64,000 nucleotides of DNA, from the NCBI GenBank assembly GCA_963778375.1, contig CAVZTX010000011.1, positions 62,001 through 126,000 on the forward strand. Reading direction: 5' to 3'. This DNA is from CAVZTX01 sp963778375. GTDB taxonomy: Bacteria > Chloroflexota > Ktedonobacteria > Ktedonobacterales > Ktedonobacteraceae. The notes under the pieces are model-generated. The model had not been told where the DNA came from. It did no database searches and saw only the letters and a list, made by a program, of their open reading frames with translations. The translations under genes and the position numbers were made by a program. Below, one piece after another: positions 17,556 to 25,628 of the stretch (its first letter is position 1; the number at the start of each line of letters is the position of its first letter).

Positions 17556-18932
17556 ATGGCAAGTCGAACTCCCAGCAAATTCCGCAACTATCGTTGGAAA
17601 GAACTTGGGCTACTCATCATACCCTTCATCATCCTTTTGATGGGAATGACCCAGCTTCTCCTCATACATGACAACCCAACTACCTTTAGTGCCAAGGCCC
17701 TCCCTACGCTACAAGAACTTGTCCCTATACTCGGTTTGATAGGCATGCTTGTGGTAGCAAACATCGTCTTCAGCTTTTTCTTTCCCAAAGCTGATCAAAT
17801 TATACTGCCGCTTGCTGGTCTACTCAGTGGTATTGGCGTGTTGATGGCCCTGCGTCTGGGACCTGACGTCGGAGATCCCTCGTCTGGAACACGCCAACTC
17901 GCATGGGTAATTCTGGGCCTCTTCATCTGCGGTAGTACACTCTTTGGCTTGCGTAATATGAGATGGCTTAGCCGCTACAAATATACCTCGGCACTGCTCG
18001 GCATACTTCTGGTCGCGTTTACCCTGATCAATGCCCTACGTGTAAAAAACTTCAACAGTCCAATGCACGACCAGTTGAACTTTGGACCATTCAACCTGCA
18101 GCCCTCAGAGTTGCTCAAGATTCTTATCGTTATCTTCTTTGCTGCGTACTTAAGCGAGAATCGCGACGTCCTGGCAGAAGGAAATGTACGTATCGGGCCA
18201 TTTCGCCTTCCACCGCTTCGCCAGCTTGGACCTCTTGCTCTGATGCTTGGCCTCGCCCTACTGCTCTTTTTAGGAGTTCGTGAACTCGGTCTGGCCTTGC
18301 TCATTTATGGCATCTTCCTTAGCATGATCTACCTCGGCAGTGGCAAACTTTCGTACGTAATTGGGGGACTGGTCATCTTTATCATCCTCGGGTTTATTGG
18401 CTACAACCTCTTCGGCTACGTCCGTGATCGCTTTACAGTGCTTGGCATTGATGTGATCCATTGGTCATCGACCAGTGACAATTTGTATCAAACCAGTGCC
18501 TTTCAGATCGTACAGGGATTGATAGCCCTCGCCAGTGGAGGCATCCTCGGCGCAGGGTTGGGATTGGGACATCCGGCTGCCGTTCCGGTTGTACAATCCG
18601 ACTTCATCTTCACGGCGCTCGGCGAGGAGTTAGGTCTGGCAGGACTCTTTGCGATTATCGGCATCTACCTGCTCATACTCTACCGTGGCTATCGCATTGC
18701 AATCGAAGCAACCGAACCTTTCAACCAACTCCTGGCAGCAGGACTCACCTCCATTTTCGGCATTCAGGCATTGATCATTATCGCCGGGAACATGAAATTT
18801 CTGCCCCTCACTGGCATTCCATTGCCATTTCTCAGCTACGGCGGCAGTTCCATTATTGCCAACTACATCATCATTGGCATATTGCTGCGCATCTCACACA
18901 ATACCGCTATGGAACGAGAGGGACTAGCATAA
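17556..18932 (+). CDS. FtsW/RodA/SpoVE-family peptidoglycan glycosyltransferase
   Basis: Multi-pass SEDS protein of 458 residues that polymerises lipid II glycan strands. About ten hydrophobic segments are visible. SEDS landmarks are NLQPSELLKI (about 183), ALGEELGLAG (about 352) and the C-terminal GIPLPFLSYGGSS (about 421). FtsW (division) and RodA (elongation) cannot be told apart from sequence alone. The coupling with FhaA/FhaB copies the actinobacterial rodA locus, but the penicillin-binding protein and Pkn kinases found there are missing. Confidence 0.92.
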   Translation: MASRTPSKFRNYRWKELGLLIIPFIILLMGMTQLLLIHDNPTTFSAKALPTLQELVPILGLIGMLVVANIVFSFFFPKADQIILPLAGLLSGIGVLMALRLGPDVGDPSSGTRQLAWVILGLFICGSTLFGLRNMRWLSRYKYTSALLGILLVAFTLINALRVKNFNSPMHDQLNFGPFNLQPSELLKILIVIFFAAYLSENRDVLAEGNVRIGPFRLPPLRQLGPLALMLGLALLLFLGVRELGLALLIYGIFLSMIYLGSGKLSYVIGGLVIFIILGFIGYNLFGYVRDRFTVLGIDVIHWSSTSDNLYQTSAFQIVQGLIALASGGILGAGLGLGHPAAVPVVQSDFIFTALGEELGLAGLFAIIGIYLLILYRGYRIAIEATEPFNQLLAAGLTSIFGIQALIIIAGNMKFLPLTGIPLPFLSYGGSSIIANYIIIGILLRISHNTAMEREGLA

Positions 18933-19034
18933 ATTACCCTATTGTCGTATTCCTGCTTGTCTCTTGGCGTAACCCATGCTATACTTCCTGCGAACTGATG
19001 TGCGAACTGAAAAAATCAAGTGGGGAAGCACACA

Positions 19035-20828
19035 ATGGGTCAATATCAACAATGGCTGTACTATCAAGAAGCTGACCACCGTCTGCAGGCAGATCTAGAA
19101 GCGCTTGAAATCGAGCTGGCTCACGTTCAAGAACAGGCACATGCACTTGAGCAAACCGCACCTTCTATAGATAACGTCATTATTCGTACGTTAGTCACCA
19201 GTTTAAATGAGCGTACTCGAAACCCAGATACAGTACTTTTGACCAAACGCCCTGAAAATTCCTCAAGGCTTCCAAATACGCCAACAGCTTCATCCCACGA
19301 GACGATCTCCCCAGCACTCTACGGCTGGGGTGGGCTACCAAACTTTGCTCAAGTGGACATACAGCAACCACTCCCACAATCAGAGGACGCCATATCACTC
19401 ACTCCACATCCCGAAATGGCGCTGTTACCAGAAGATATGGCGGCGTTTTTTGATGCACATGATCAAACTGCACCTCAGATTGCACTTCCCTGGTGGCTGG
19501 GTAAGGTAACAGCCTCTGCTAGCAACGTTCACTCTGAACACCCCATCGACCAGGAAAGCCTTCGCACCAATACCCAGGTACAACGTTGGCGAGAACGTTG
19601 GGGACGCCCCGCCTCAACCGACCTCGCAGATGCAGAGGAACAACGTATTACGCCCTCCGACTCGCTCTCCACACACAAGACAACAAGACAAACCAATCCA
19701 CAAGCACTTAGCGATATTTATGCAAAACTGAAAGCACAGGACATAGAGCAGTTTTATGCCGGCTATCTCTGGTGGAAGATGCATCAGCGTTCTGTCACCT
19801 TGCAAGAACAACAAGCAGCCTTGCAACAAGAAATTGCCGCAAACACAGAACTCATGGAAATGGTTCACCCTCCGGCTATCGCACTCGCCACAATGGCGCG
19901 CCTTCAGGCTAGTGGCATGAGCGATATCGATCTCCTGGATCGTATGCTGGAAAAAGGCGAGTCTTGGCTCGATCGCACAATGCAACGGCTCGACTACTGT
20001 GAGCAACTGAACTTCGTTATTGATGACTACACGCAATGGTGTCGTAACGCCCTCGAAGGTGCCTATGACTGGATCGATTCTATGCGTGAAGGTGCAGTTT
20101 CACCTTCAACCGAAGTTCCAAGCAATACTGCTACCAACGCCACCGAAGAACTTCTCCTTCAAAAGCTCACCAGCGAGGAAGAGGAGCAAGCAGTATCTCC
20201 GGCAACAACCCAAGAACCTTCCCCCTCCACACTTCAAGAACCTGCCTCCACTCTTGAAGGACCTTCCACTCAGATCTCTGAAGATACTGTTGACGAAGCA
20301 CTTAGCAACAATACAGGAGCCATGAGCGGAGCGCCTTTCAATTCGGAGCTGGGCGGTGAAACTCCCGCCGGGGAAGTGCAGAGTATCGTTGAAACTTCAT
20401 TTTCAGATGAAGAGAATTTGCCCGAGGAACAACCGTCACAACTGTCACAAGAGGAACAAGTGTCACAATCAGTTGAGATCGATCCTGTTTCTGATTCTCC
20501 TGTTGAAGAACCAATTACGCATGAGAACCTTGCACCTGAGTCACAAGAGGAACAAGTGTCACAATCAGTTGAGATTAGTCATGCCTCTGACTCTCCAGAT
20601 GAAGAAGCCGTTACCCAGGAAAACATTGCGCCCGATTCCCAATCAGACGAAATCAGTCATGCCTCAGATACGGAAGATTCTCTGTCATATAGAATGGACT
20701 CACCTGATAAAAAGCCATCTACCCCGGTAGCTGAAGTTGAACACGCAGAACGGAGCATACCAGCCGTAACACTAAGACGTAAACGCAATTTCTTGCAACG
20801 ATTAGTGGCAATGATTTGGCGAAAATAG
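19035..20828 (+). CDS. Unknown acidic coiled-coil protein, distal gene of the FHA/FtsW cluster
   Basis: 597 residues, no family recognised. The N-terminus (about 5-40) is a likely coiled coil (EADHRLQADLEALEIELAHV). A central helical part (about 235-350) contains QEQQAALQQEIAANTELM. Residues about 360-570 are Ser/Glu/Pro/Gln-rich and acidic and hold a 32-codon repeat (DNA copies near 20444 and 20540, 96 bases apart) with SQEEQVSQSVEI. The last 20 residues are basic with an amphipathic look (RKRNFLQRLVAMIWRK), which could bind membrane or nucleic acid. GGGGAAG six bases before ATG 19035 favours it over GTG 19020. The 102-base gap from ftsW suggests the same unit. A scaffold role in wall synthesis is a guess. 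Confidence 0.6.
   Translation: MGQYQQWLYYQEADHRLQADLEALEIELAHVQEQAHALEQTAPSIDNVIIRTLVTSLNERTRNPDTVLLTKRPENSSRLPNTPTASSHETISPALYGWGGLPNFAQVDIQQPLPQSEDAISLTPHPEMALLPEDMAAFFDAHDQTAPQIALPWWLGKVTASASNVHSEHPIDQESLRTNTQVQRWRERWGRPASTDLADAEEQRITPSDSLSTHKTTRQTNPQALSDIYAKLKAQDIEQFYAGYLWWKMHQRSVTLQEQQAALQQEIAANTELMEMVHPPAIALATMARLQASGMSDIDLLDRMLEKGESWLDRTMQRLDYCEQLNFVIDDYTQWCRNALEGAYDWIDSMREGAVSPSTEVPSNTATNATEELLLQKLTSEEEEQAVSPATTQEPSPSTLQEPASTLEGPSTQISEDTVDEALSNNTGAMSGAPFNSELGGETPAGEVQSIVETSFSDEENLPEEQPSQLSQEEQVSQSVEIDPVSDSPVEEPITHENLAPESQEEQVSQSVEISHASDSPDEEAVTQENIAPDSQSDEISHASDTEDSLSYRMDSPDKKPSTPVAEVEHAERSIPAVTLRRKRNFLQRLVAMIWRK
20444..20576 (+). repeat. 96-bp direct repeat inside the coiled-coil gene
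   Basis: A stretch of about 35 bases starting GTCACAAGAGGAACAAGTGT at 20444 recurs at 20540, in frame, 32 codons apart. A degenerate third unit (AGTCATGCCTCAGA) follows near 20653. The repeat encodes SQEEQVSQSVEI. Confidence 0.65.
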
Positions 20829-20867
20829 GTGCCTTTGCCCTAAATAACGATCGCCTTGTTTACAAGG

Positions 20868-21227
20868 TTATTCTTGTTGCGGTGGAGCGGACTGTAATGG
20901 AGCGGACATCCCTGGCATAGGTAATGGTGCGGTTGGTGGAACTGCTTGTATTGGCCCACTAGGCCTTCTCATCTCTGCCTGCTCAAGTTCTGCTATCCTT
21001 GCACGCAACTGCTTCACCACGCGCCGATCTTGCCAGGCAGATGCAACGGCCACCGCATAAAGTAAAAATGCTCCCAACAAAAATGCGGCAAGTAACAATA
21101 CACCCAACGGCAAATCCGGCAATTGCCAGCCGAAAAGCGAAAAGTGTGCCGGAGTCGAGTTTTGAAGCATGAGCAAAGTGAGTGATCCACCTACCAGCAC
21201 GAAGATCAAGAGTATTATGTAAACCAC
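20868..21227 (-). CDS. LapA-like (DUF1049) small membrane protein
   Basis: 119 residues. Two transmembrane helices (about 2-22 and 41-63) flank a short PAHFSLFGWQLPDLPLG segment, typical of the lipopolysaccharide-assembly-A domain. A charged coiled coil (VVKQLRARIAELEQAEM) and a Pro-rich tail follow. The start is GTG at 21227, preceded by AAGGAGGAA; an upstream ATG at 21278 would add a charged stretch and lacks a binding site. Family members lie in the inner membrane; their role outside LPS-bearing bacteria is unknown. It converges with the coiled-coil gene and diverges from mutS. Confidence 0.7.
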   Translation of the reverse strand: MVYIILLIFVLVGGSLTLLMLQNSTPAHFSLFGWQLPDLPLGVLLLAAFLLGAFLLYAVAVASAWQDRRVVKQLRARIAELEQAEMRRPSGPIQAVPPTAPLPMPGMSAPLQSAPPQQE

Positions 21228-21498
21228 AAATTCCTCCTTGAATCTGCCAGGGCGTCGCACATTCCAATGTTCCGGCAATTATTCCTAAAGCCCTTGTTTC
21301 CTTGTATCTTGCTCCAAGTATATACAAGAAAAAGCCTGCTTGCAAATTGACGTAGTACTTCACTAGCCTTATACTGTTCCTTATAGTTACCCTCAAGGAT
21401 GGAAACGCAAGAACATATGCTCACAATGGACGACAAAACAAGAGCAAAAAAGAATAGACTACAGAGACGACATAGACTACAGCTTCTGAGGTACAACA

Positions 21499-22455
21499 GT
21501 GTTATTTGAAGATTACGAAAAAGCGCATCCTGTGCATAGCCCGGTACGCTTGCAGTACTTGCAAATTAAGCAGCAGAATCCCGACGCCATCCTCTTCTTC
21601 CGCATGGGCGACTTTTATGAAATGTTTGACGATGACGCCGAGATTGTAGCCCGCGAACTCGAAATCGCCCTCACCCGCCGCGATTTTGGACGTGGCGAAA
21701 AATCGCCTATGGCCGGTATACCACATCACGCCGCCGATGGCTACATTCGCCGCCTCGTTGAAAAGGGCTACCGCGTAGCCGTTTGCGAACAGACCAGCGA
21801 CCCGGCCCTTTCTAAAGGGCTGGTTGATCGTGAAGTTATCCGCATCGTCACCCCCGGCACCATTATCGACCCCACCATGCTAGCAGCGAAACGCAACAAC
21901 TTTCTAGCAAGTGCTGTGATTGGCCGCGAATCGGTCGGTATAGCCTACGTCGATATCACCACCGGCGAATTTGCCGTTACACAGTTTAGCACCCCTGAGC
22001 CAGAAATCGCCCTGCAACAGGAAATTGCACGTGTCGGACCTGCCGAGGTCATCGTAGAAGCGCACTACAATCACTCCGGCAGCCGCAAACGTCGCTGGCT
22101 GGCAATGGTAATGTCCGAAAAACAAGTCACAAAGCTAGGCAGCAATGGCAACCCCAACGCCGAAGCTCCTGAACTCGAAGATGATGACGAGGACGACATC
22201 GCCCCACTTGCCAGGCTTTTAACAGGCATTGCCGGTCACGTCACTCCCTACGACTCCCGCTACTTCAGCGAAGATGATGCCCGCCACCGCCTGCTCGCAC
22301 ACTTTGAAGTATCTTCCCTCGAAGGCTTCGGTTGTGCACATCTTCCGCTCGCAATTCGCGCCGCGGGAGCAGTCCTGGCATACTTGCAGGAGACCCAAAA
22401 GGACTCTTGCGCCAGCTTACCGCACTCGAAACCTACTCCACCACCGAATTTATGA
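21499..22455 (+). CDS. mutS: MutS, N-terminal part (gene split by a frameshift)
   Basis: First half of the mismatch-recognition ATPase. The mismatch-binding domain I is intact, with PVRLQYLQIKQQNPDAILFF and FRMGDFYEMFDDDA; the conserved Phe-x-Glu of MutS is the FYE here. The connector domain II follows (about 125-260). It starts at GTG with TGAGG upstream. From 22401 the frame is wrong: the reading passes HLPLAIRAAGAVLAYLQETQK and then runs out after about 18 unrelated residues. The correct continuation (GLLRQLTALETY) is in the ORF that follows. A fifth A in the run at 22397-22400 would restore one protein of about 939 residues (21499-24317). Confidence 0.9.
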   Translation: MLFEDYEKAHPVHSPVRLQYLQIKQQNPDAILFFRMGDFYEMFDDDAEIVARELEIALTRRDFGRGEKSPMAGIPHHAADGYIRRLVEKGYRVAVCEQTSDPALSKGLVDREVIRIVTPGTIIDPTMLAAKRNNFLASAVIGRESVGIAYVDITTGEFAVTQFSTPEPEIALQQEIARVGPAEVIVEAHYNHSGSRKRRWLAMVMSEKQVTKLGSNGNPNAEAPELEDDDEDDIAPLARLLTGIAGHVTPYDSRYFSEDDARHRLLAHFEVSSLEGFGCAHLPLAIRAAGAVLAYLQETQKDSCASLPHSKPTPPPNL

Positions 22456-24317
22456 CCCTCGATCCCTACACACGCCGCAACCTCGAATTATTTGAAAGTG
22501 GGCGTAGCGGCTCCGTCAAAGGATCACTTCTATGGGTACTCAACAAAACACGCACCCCCATGGGTGGGCGTCTCATACGGCGCTGGATAGGTCAACCCCT
22601 CCTCGACAAAGCCATCCTTGAGCACCGTCAACAAGCCATCGGTGAACTGCTCACCAACACCCTCATCCAGGCAAAGTTCGCCGAGGGCTTGAAAAAAGCA
22701 GGCGACATCGAACGCCTCATCAACCGCGTTCGCCAGCGCATCGCCACCCCCCGCGACCTTGTAGCACTCGCCGTCGGCCTTCGTGCCGCCGCCCAAATCC
22801 GCACCACCCTACCCGAAAACTCTATACCTGCCAATAACGGCCACAAACCCGATGATAAAATCAACTATGCATTCCCTGCTCTCAACCACCTCATTCAACG
22901 CCTCGCCAACAACGACGAAATCATTTCTCTTATAGAAACCGCCATCGTCGATGAACCACCATTAAGCGCATCCGAAGGCGGCGTGATTCGCCCCGGCTAC
23001 AGTCCTGAACTCGACCAAATCAAATCGGCTTCCCACGACGGACAAAAATGGATCGCCGAGATGGAGCAGCGTGAGCGCAGGCGTACAGGCATTAGCAATC
23101 TTAAAGTGGGCTATAATAAGCTCTCTGGCTACTACATCGAAGTCACAAACTCCAACCTGAACCGCGTCCCCTCAGACTATATCCGCAAGCAAACACTCAC
23201 CAACGGCGAGCGCTACATCACCCCCGATTTGAAAGAGTACGAAGCGCTCATTCTCAACGCACAGGACAGGATCAGTAAGCTGGAAAGTGAACTCTTTGCC
23301 CAACTTCGCGCCAATATCGCCATCTCTGCCTCCGAGCAGATTCTCAACTCAGCCCATGCCCTGGCTGAAATTGACGTATATCTGAGTTTGGCTGAGGTCG
23401 CCGGACAGAATAATTACTGCTGCCCGCAACTCAACGATGGTGATACCATTCATATCGTAGCCGGTCGTCACCCGGTCGTTGAACAGGCACAGTTAGAGAC
23501 CCCATTCATCCCCAACGACACAGAACTCTCCAACCATCAAGCGCAAATTCAGATTCTTACAGGCCCCAATATGGCAGGCAAATCAACCTATCTACGCCAG
23601 GTCGCCCTTATTACCCTCATGGCGCAAATCGGCAGCTACGTTCCCGCAGAATCTGCCACCATTGGTCTCGTAGACCGCATTTTCACGCGTATCGGTGCGC
23701 AGGACGACCTGGCAACAGGTCAGAGCACCTTCATGGTCGAGATGGTCGAAACCGCCAACATCCTGCACCACGCCACCCCACGCAGCCTGATTATCCTCGA
23801 CGAGATTGGGCGTGGAACCAGCACCTATGATGGGCTTGCCATCGCACGCGCCGTGGTCGAATACCTCCACAACAACAAACGCTGCGGCGCTCGTACACTC
23901 TTCGCCACGCACTATCACGAATTGGTCGAAGTAGCAAAAATGCTTCCACGCATCCAATGTCTGAATGTGGCCGTCACCGAAGAAGATGGCAAAGTCGTCT
24001 TCCTACGTAAAATCGTCCCTGGAGGTGCCGATAAAAGCTACGGCCTCCACGTTGCGCAACTCGCAGGCATTCCCCGCCCCGTCATTCACCGCGCCGAGGA
24101 GATTCTCGCCGAACTAGAACAAAAAGGCGACGCTAAAGCCCGCCGCAAAGCTATGAAGGATATGCTCGCCCCCACCGTCATGCAGATGACACTCTTCTCG
24201 GCCGAACAGCATCCTTTGATTGAGGAAATTAAGACGCTCGCTATCGACGAACTGACACCCATCGAGGCAATTAGTAAGCTCTACGAATTACAGCAAAAAG
24301 CGAAAAGTGGAACATAG
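22332..24317 (+). CDS. mutS: MutS, C-terminal part (gene split by a frameshift)
   Basis: Second half of the same gene, in another frame. Homologous sequence begins at about residue 23 (GLLRQLTALETYSTTEFM), so the apparent ATG at 22332 is not a true start. It holds the core/lever and clamp domains (with KVGYNKLSGYYIEVTNSN) and the ATPase domain: Walker A GPNMAGKSTYLRQ, LVDRIFTRIGAQDDLATGQSTF, Walker B LIILDEIGRGTSTYDG and the FATHYHEL switch. A C-terminal dimerisation tail follows. All catalytic motifs are intact, which argues for very recent loss or an error in the read. No mutL is seen downstream. Confidence 0.9.
   Translation: MCTSSARNSRRGSSPGILAGDPKGLLRQLTALETYSTTEFMTLDPYTRRNLELFESGRSGSVKGSLLWVLNKTRTPMGGRLIRRWIGQPLLDKAILEHRQQAIGELLTNTLIQAKFAEGLKKAGDIERLINRVRQRIATPRDLVALAVGLRAAAQIRTTLPENSIPANNGHKPDDKINYAFPALNHLIQRLANNDEIISLIETAIVDEPPLSASEGGVIRPGYSPELDQIKSASHDGQKWIAEMEQRERRRTGISNLKVGYNKLSGYYIEVTNSNLNRVPSDYIRKQTLTNGERYITPDLKEYEALILNAQDRISKLESELFAQLRANIAISASEQILNSAHALAEIDVYLSLAEVAGQNNYCCPQLNDGDTIHIVAGRHPVVEQAQLETPFIPNDTELSNHQAQIQILTGPNMAGKSTYLRQVALITLMAQIGSYVPAESATIGLVDRIFTRIGAQDDLATGQSTFMVEMVETANILHHATPRSLIILDEIGRGTSTYDGLAIARAVVEYLHNNKRCGARTLFATHYHELVEVAKMLPRIQCLNVAVTEEDGKVVFLRKIVPGGADKSYGLHVAQLAGIPRPVIHRAEEILAELEQKGDAKARRKAMKDMLAPTVMQMTLFSAEQHPLIEEIKTLAIDELTPIEAISKLYELQQKAKSGT
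22397..22400 (+). other. Frameshift site in mutS (AAAA run)
   Basis: ACCCAAAAGGACTC reads T-Q-K-D-S in the first frame. With five As it reads T-Q-K-G-L-L, as MutS proteins do here. The change is one missing A in a short homopolymer. Confidence 0.75.
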
Positions 24318-24383
24318 GGAAGGGAGAGGGATACTTACATGGGAAAGTTGTTCAGGAAAGATGTCAGCAGCCGCAGGAGATCA

Positions 24384-24510
24384 TGTAGAGGCAGGAGCGG
24401 CTGGGAGCGGTGCGGGGCCCCTTGCGGGTGCCTTTCGTTCCGTGGCTGAGTCATGTTCTCTATCGAGGCAGTACAGGGAGCGGTGCGGGTGCCTTTCGTT
24501 CCCCCTCGTA
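24384..24510. repeat. Dispersed repeat module downstream of mutS
   Basis: 24384-24434 (starting TGTAGAGGCAGGAGCGGCTG) is an inverted copy of 4818-4868, sharing the core CCCCTTGCGGGTGCC. A partial direct copy follows at about 24476-24503 (GGGAGCGGTGCGGGTGCCTT). The gap 24318-24564 has no credible gene. Confidence 0.6.
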
Positions 24511-24564
24511 CACACCTTCTTACGGGCGTTCCCCACCCGACTTCCAACCCTGATGACGGTTACT

Positions 24565-24894
24565 TCACGAACGGATATGTTCCGTCCAATAATGATGAGT
24601 CTTAGCGACCACCGTGATAACATTCTTAATTTCCTGTTCCAGTCGAAAAGCTGGACCGGCAGGCAGAAACAGCACTGTCCCTTCGCGCCGCACACACACA
24701 TTTTCCACCACAATCGCCCGCAGCAGCCACAACGCCATCTCCTCGTCAGCACATCGCAAGCCAACCCATCCCAGACTTTCACTGCGCACCGTTGGTAGTC
24801 CTGTCACCAGTCGAAGTCCTCGCTCAATCTCAGTAACCACACGTTCGTATGCCTCCCAATCCGCCTTTATCTTCTCGGGAGCAACGGGTTCCAA
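24565..24894 (-). CDS. Conserved hypothetical protein (109 aa)
   Basis: Not assigned to a named family. The 109 residues form a compact soluble domain: a helical N-terminus (KADWEAYERVVTEIERGL), then GWVGLRCADEEMALWLLRAI, REGTVLFLPAGP, and a C-terminal helix with EIKNVITVVAKTHHYW. The start is TTG at 24894, with GAGGGA five bases upstream. No in-frame ATG comes earlier than the WLLRAI region. It begins nine bases after the stop of the 185-residue gene, so the two are co-transcribed. The opposite-strand ORF here looks like a shadow. Confidence 0.6.
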   Translation of the reverse strand: MEPVAPEKIKADWEAYERVVTEIERGLRLVTGLPTVRSESLGWVGLRCADEEMALWLLRAIVVENVCVRREGTVLFLPAGPAFRLEQEIKNVITVVAKTHHYWTEHIRS

Positions 24895-24903
24895 CAGAGT
24901 CCC

Positions 24904-25461
24904 TCAATGTGATGGCCCGCCCGCGAGCGCCAGGTCACAGAAACCTGTCCACATCTCATCCCACGCTACCTGTCCATCATCCGCGTAAAGCAAAGGAGCA
25001 GCTCCCATTGGGGCAGCGCTAACCACCTTCCCACCTCGATAGCGTGGTGGAAGCAGGTCTTGTATTGGATTTCGAGATGCAGTTGTACACACGCCAGTAG
25101 CAATAGACTCATAACCATGCGCATGCCTTGGATCAGGAACATAGATATCAGCGATATCCCGCAAATCTACCTCAGCAACACAACCATCCACAATTTTGAC
25201 CTCGCGGCTAGGATGCGTCCAGATGATGTAGTCTCCCACAGGCAGTTCAGCATAAATCCCAGCAAACATCGTTCGCCCGTTGAACCTGCGTTCCCAGATC
25301 GCCGTATGAACCAGTTTGGCTGCATTCGTCCCCTTTAGACTGACCTGAATTTCCTTGCCAAGCAATTCCTTTCCGGTGTAGATGACTAATGCACCGATAC
25401 CCTCTCCGATATCCAACAACGCATGTTCAGTGTGAATCCGCTCAACGTATGTCTCTACCAT
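24904..25461 (-). CDS. Conserved hypothetical protein (185 aa)
   Basis: Soluble protein without a signal peptide, no named family recognised. The N-terminal half reads as a beta-rich module: HALLDIGEGIGALVIYTG, GKEIQVSLKG, HTAIWERRFNGRTMFAGIYAEL, VGDYIIW and VKIVDGCVAEVDLRD. The C-terminal part contains LLPPRYRGGKVVSAAPMG and an acidic Trp-rich end. Similar proteins occur, to my recollection, in actinobacteria and Chloroflexota without known function. It is first of a two-gene unit with the 109-residue protein and lies upstream of it on the minus strand. Confidence 0.6.
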   Translation of the reverse strand: MVETYVERIHTEHALLDIGEGIGALVIYTGKELLGKEIQVSLKGTNAAKLVHTAIWERRFNGRTMFAGIYAELPVGDYIIWTHPSREVKIVDGCVAEVDLRDIADIYVPDPRHAHGYESIATGVCTTASRNPIQDLLPPRYRGGKVVSAAPMGAAPLLYADDGQVAWDEMWTGFCDLALAGGPSH

Positions 25462-25628
25462 TATCCTTCCTCAATAGAGCCCAATTTATCGTGATCAGGA
25501 GCCCGGCAGTTCCAAACCACCGAGCTCCTGAACCGTTTTTCGGAAGAGCAATCGCTTATGAGGGACTGTTTGAAAAGTGCTCAAAGTACATTTTTACAGC
25601 CCCTCTAGAGGCCCATTCGCCAGACTTT

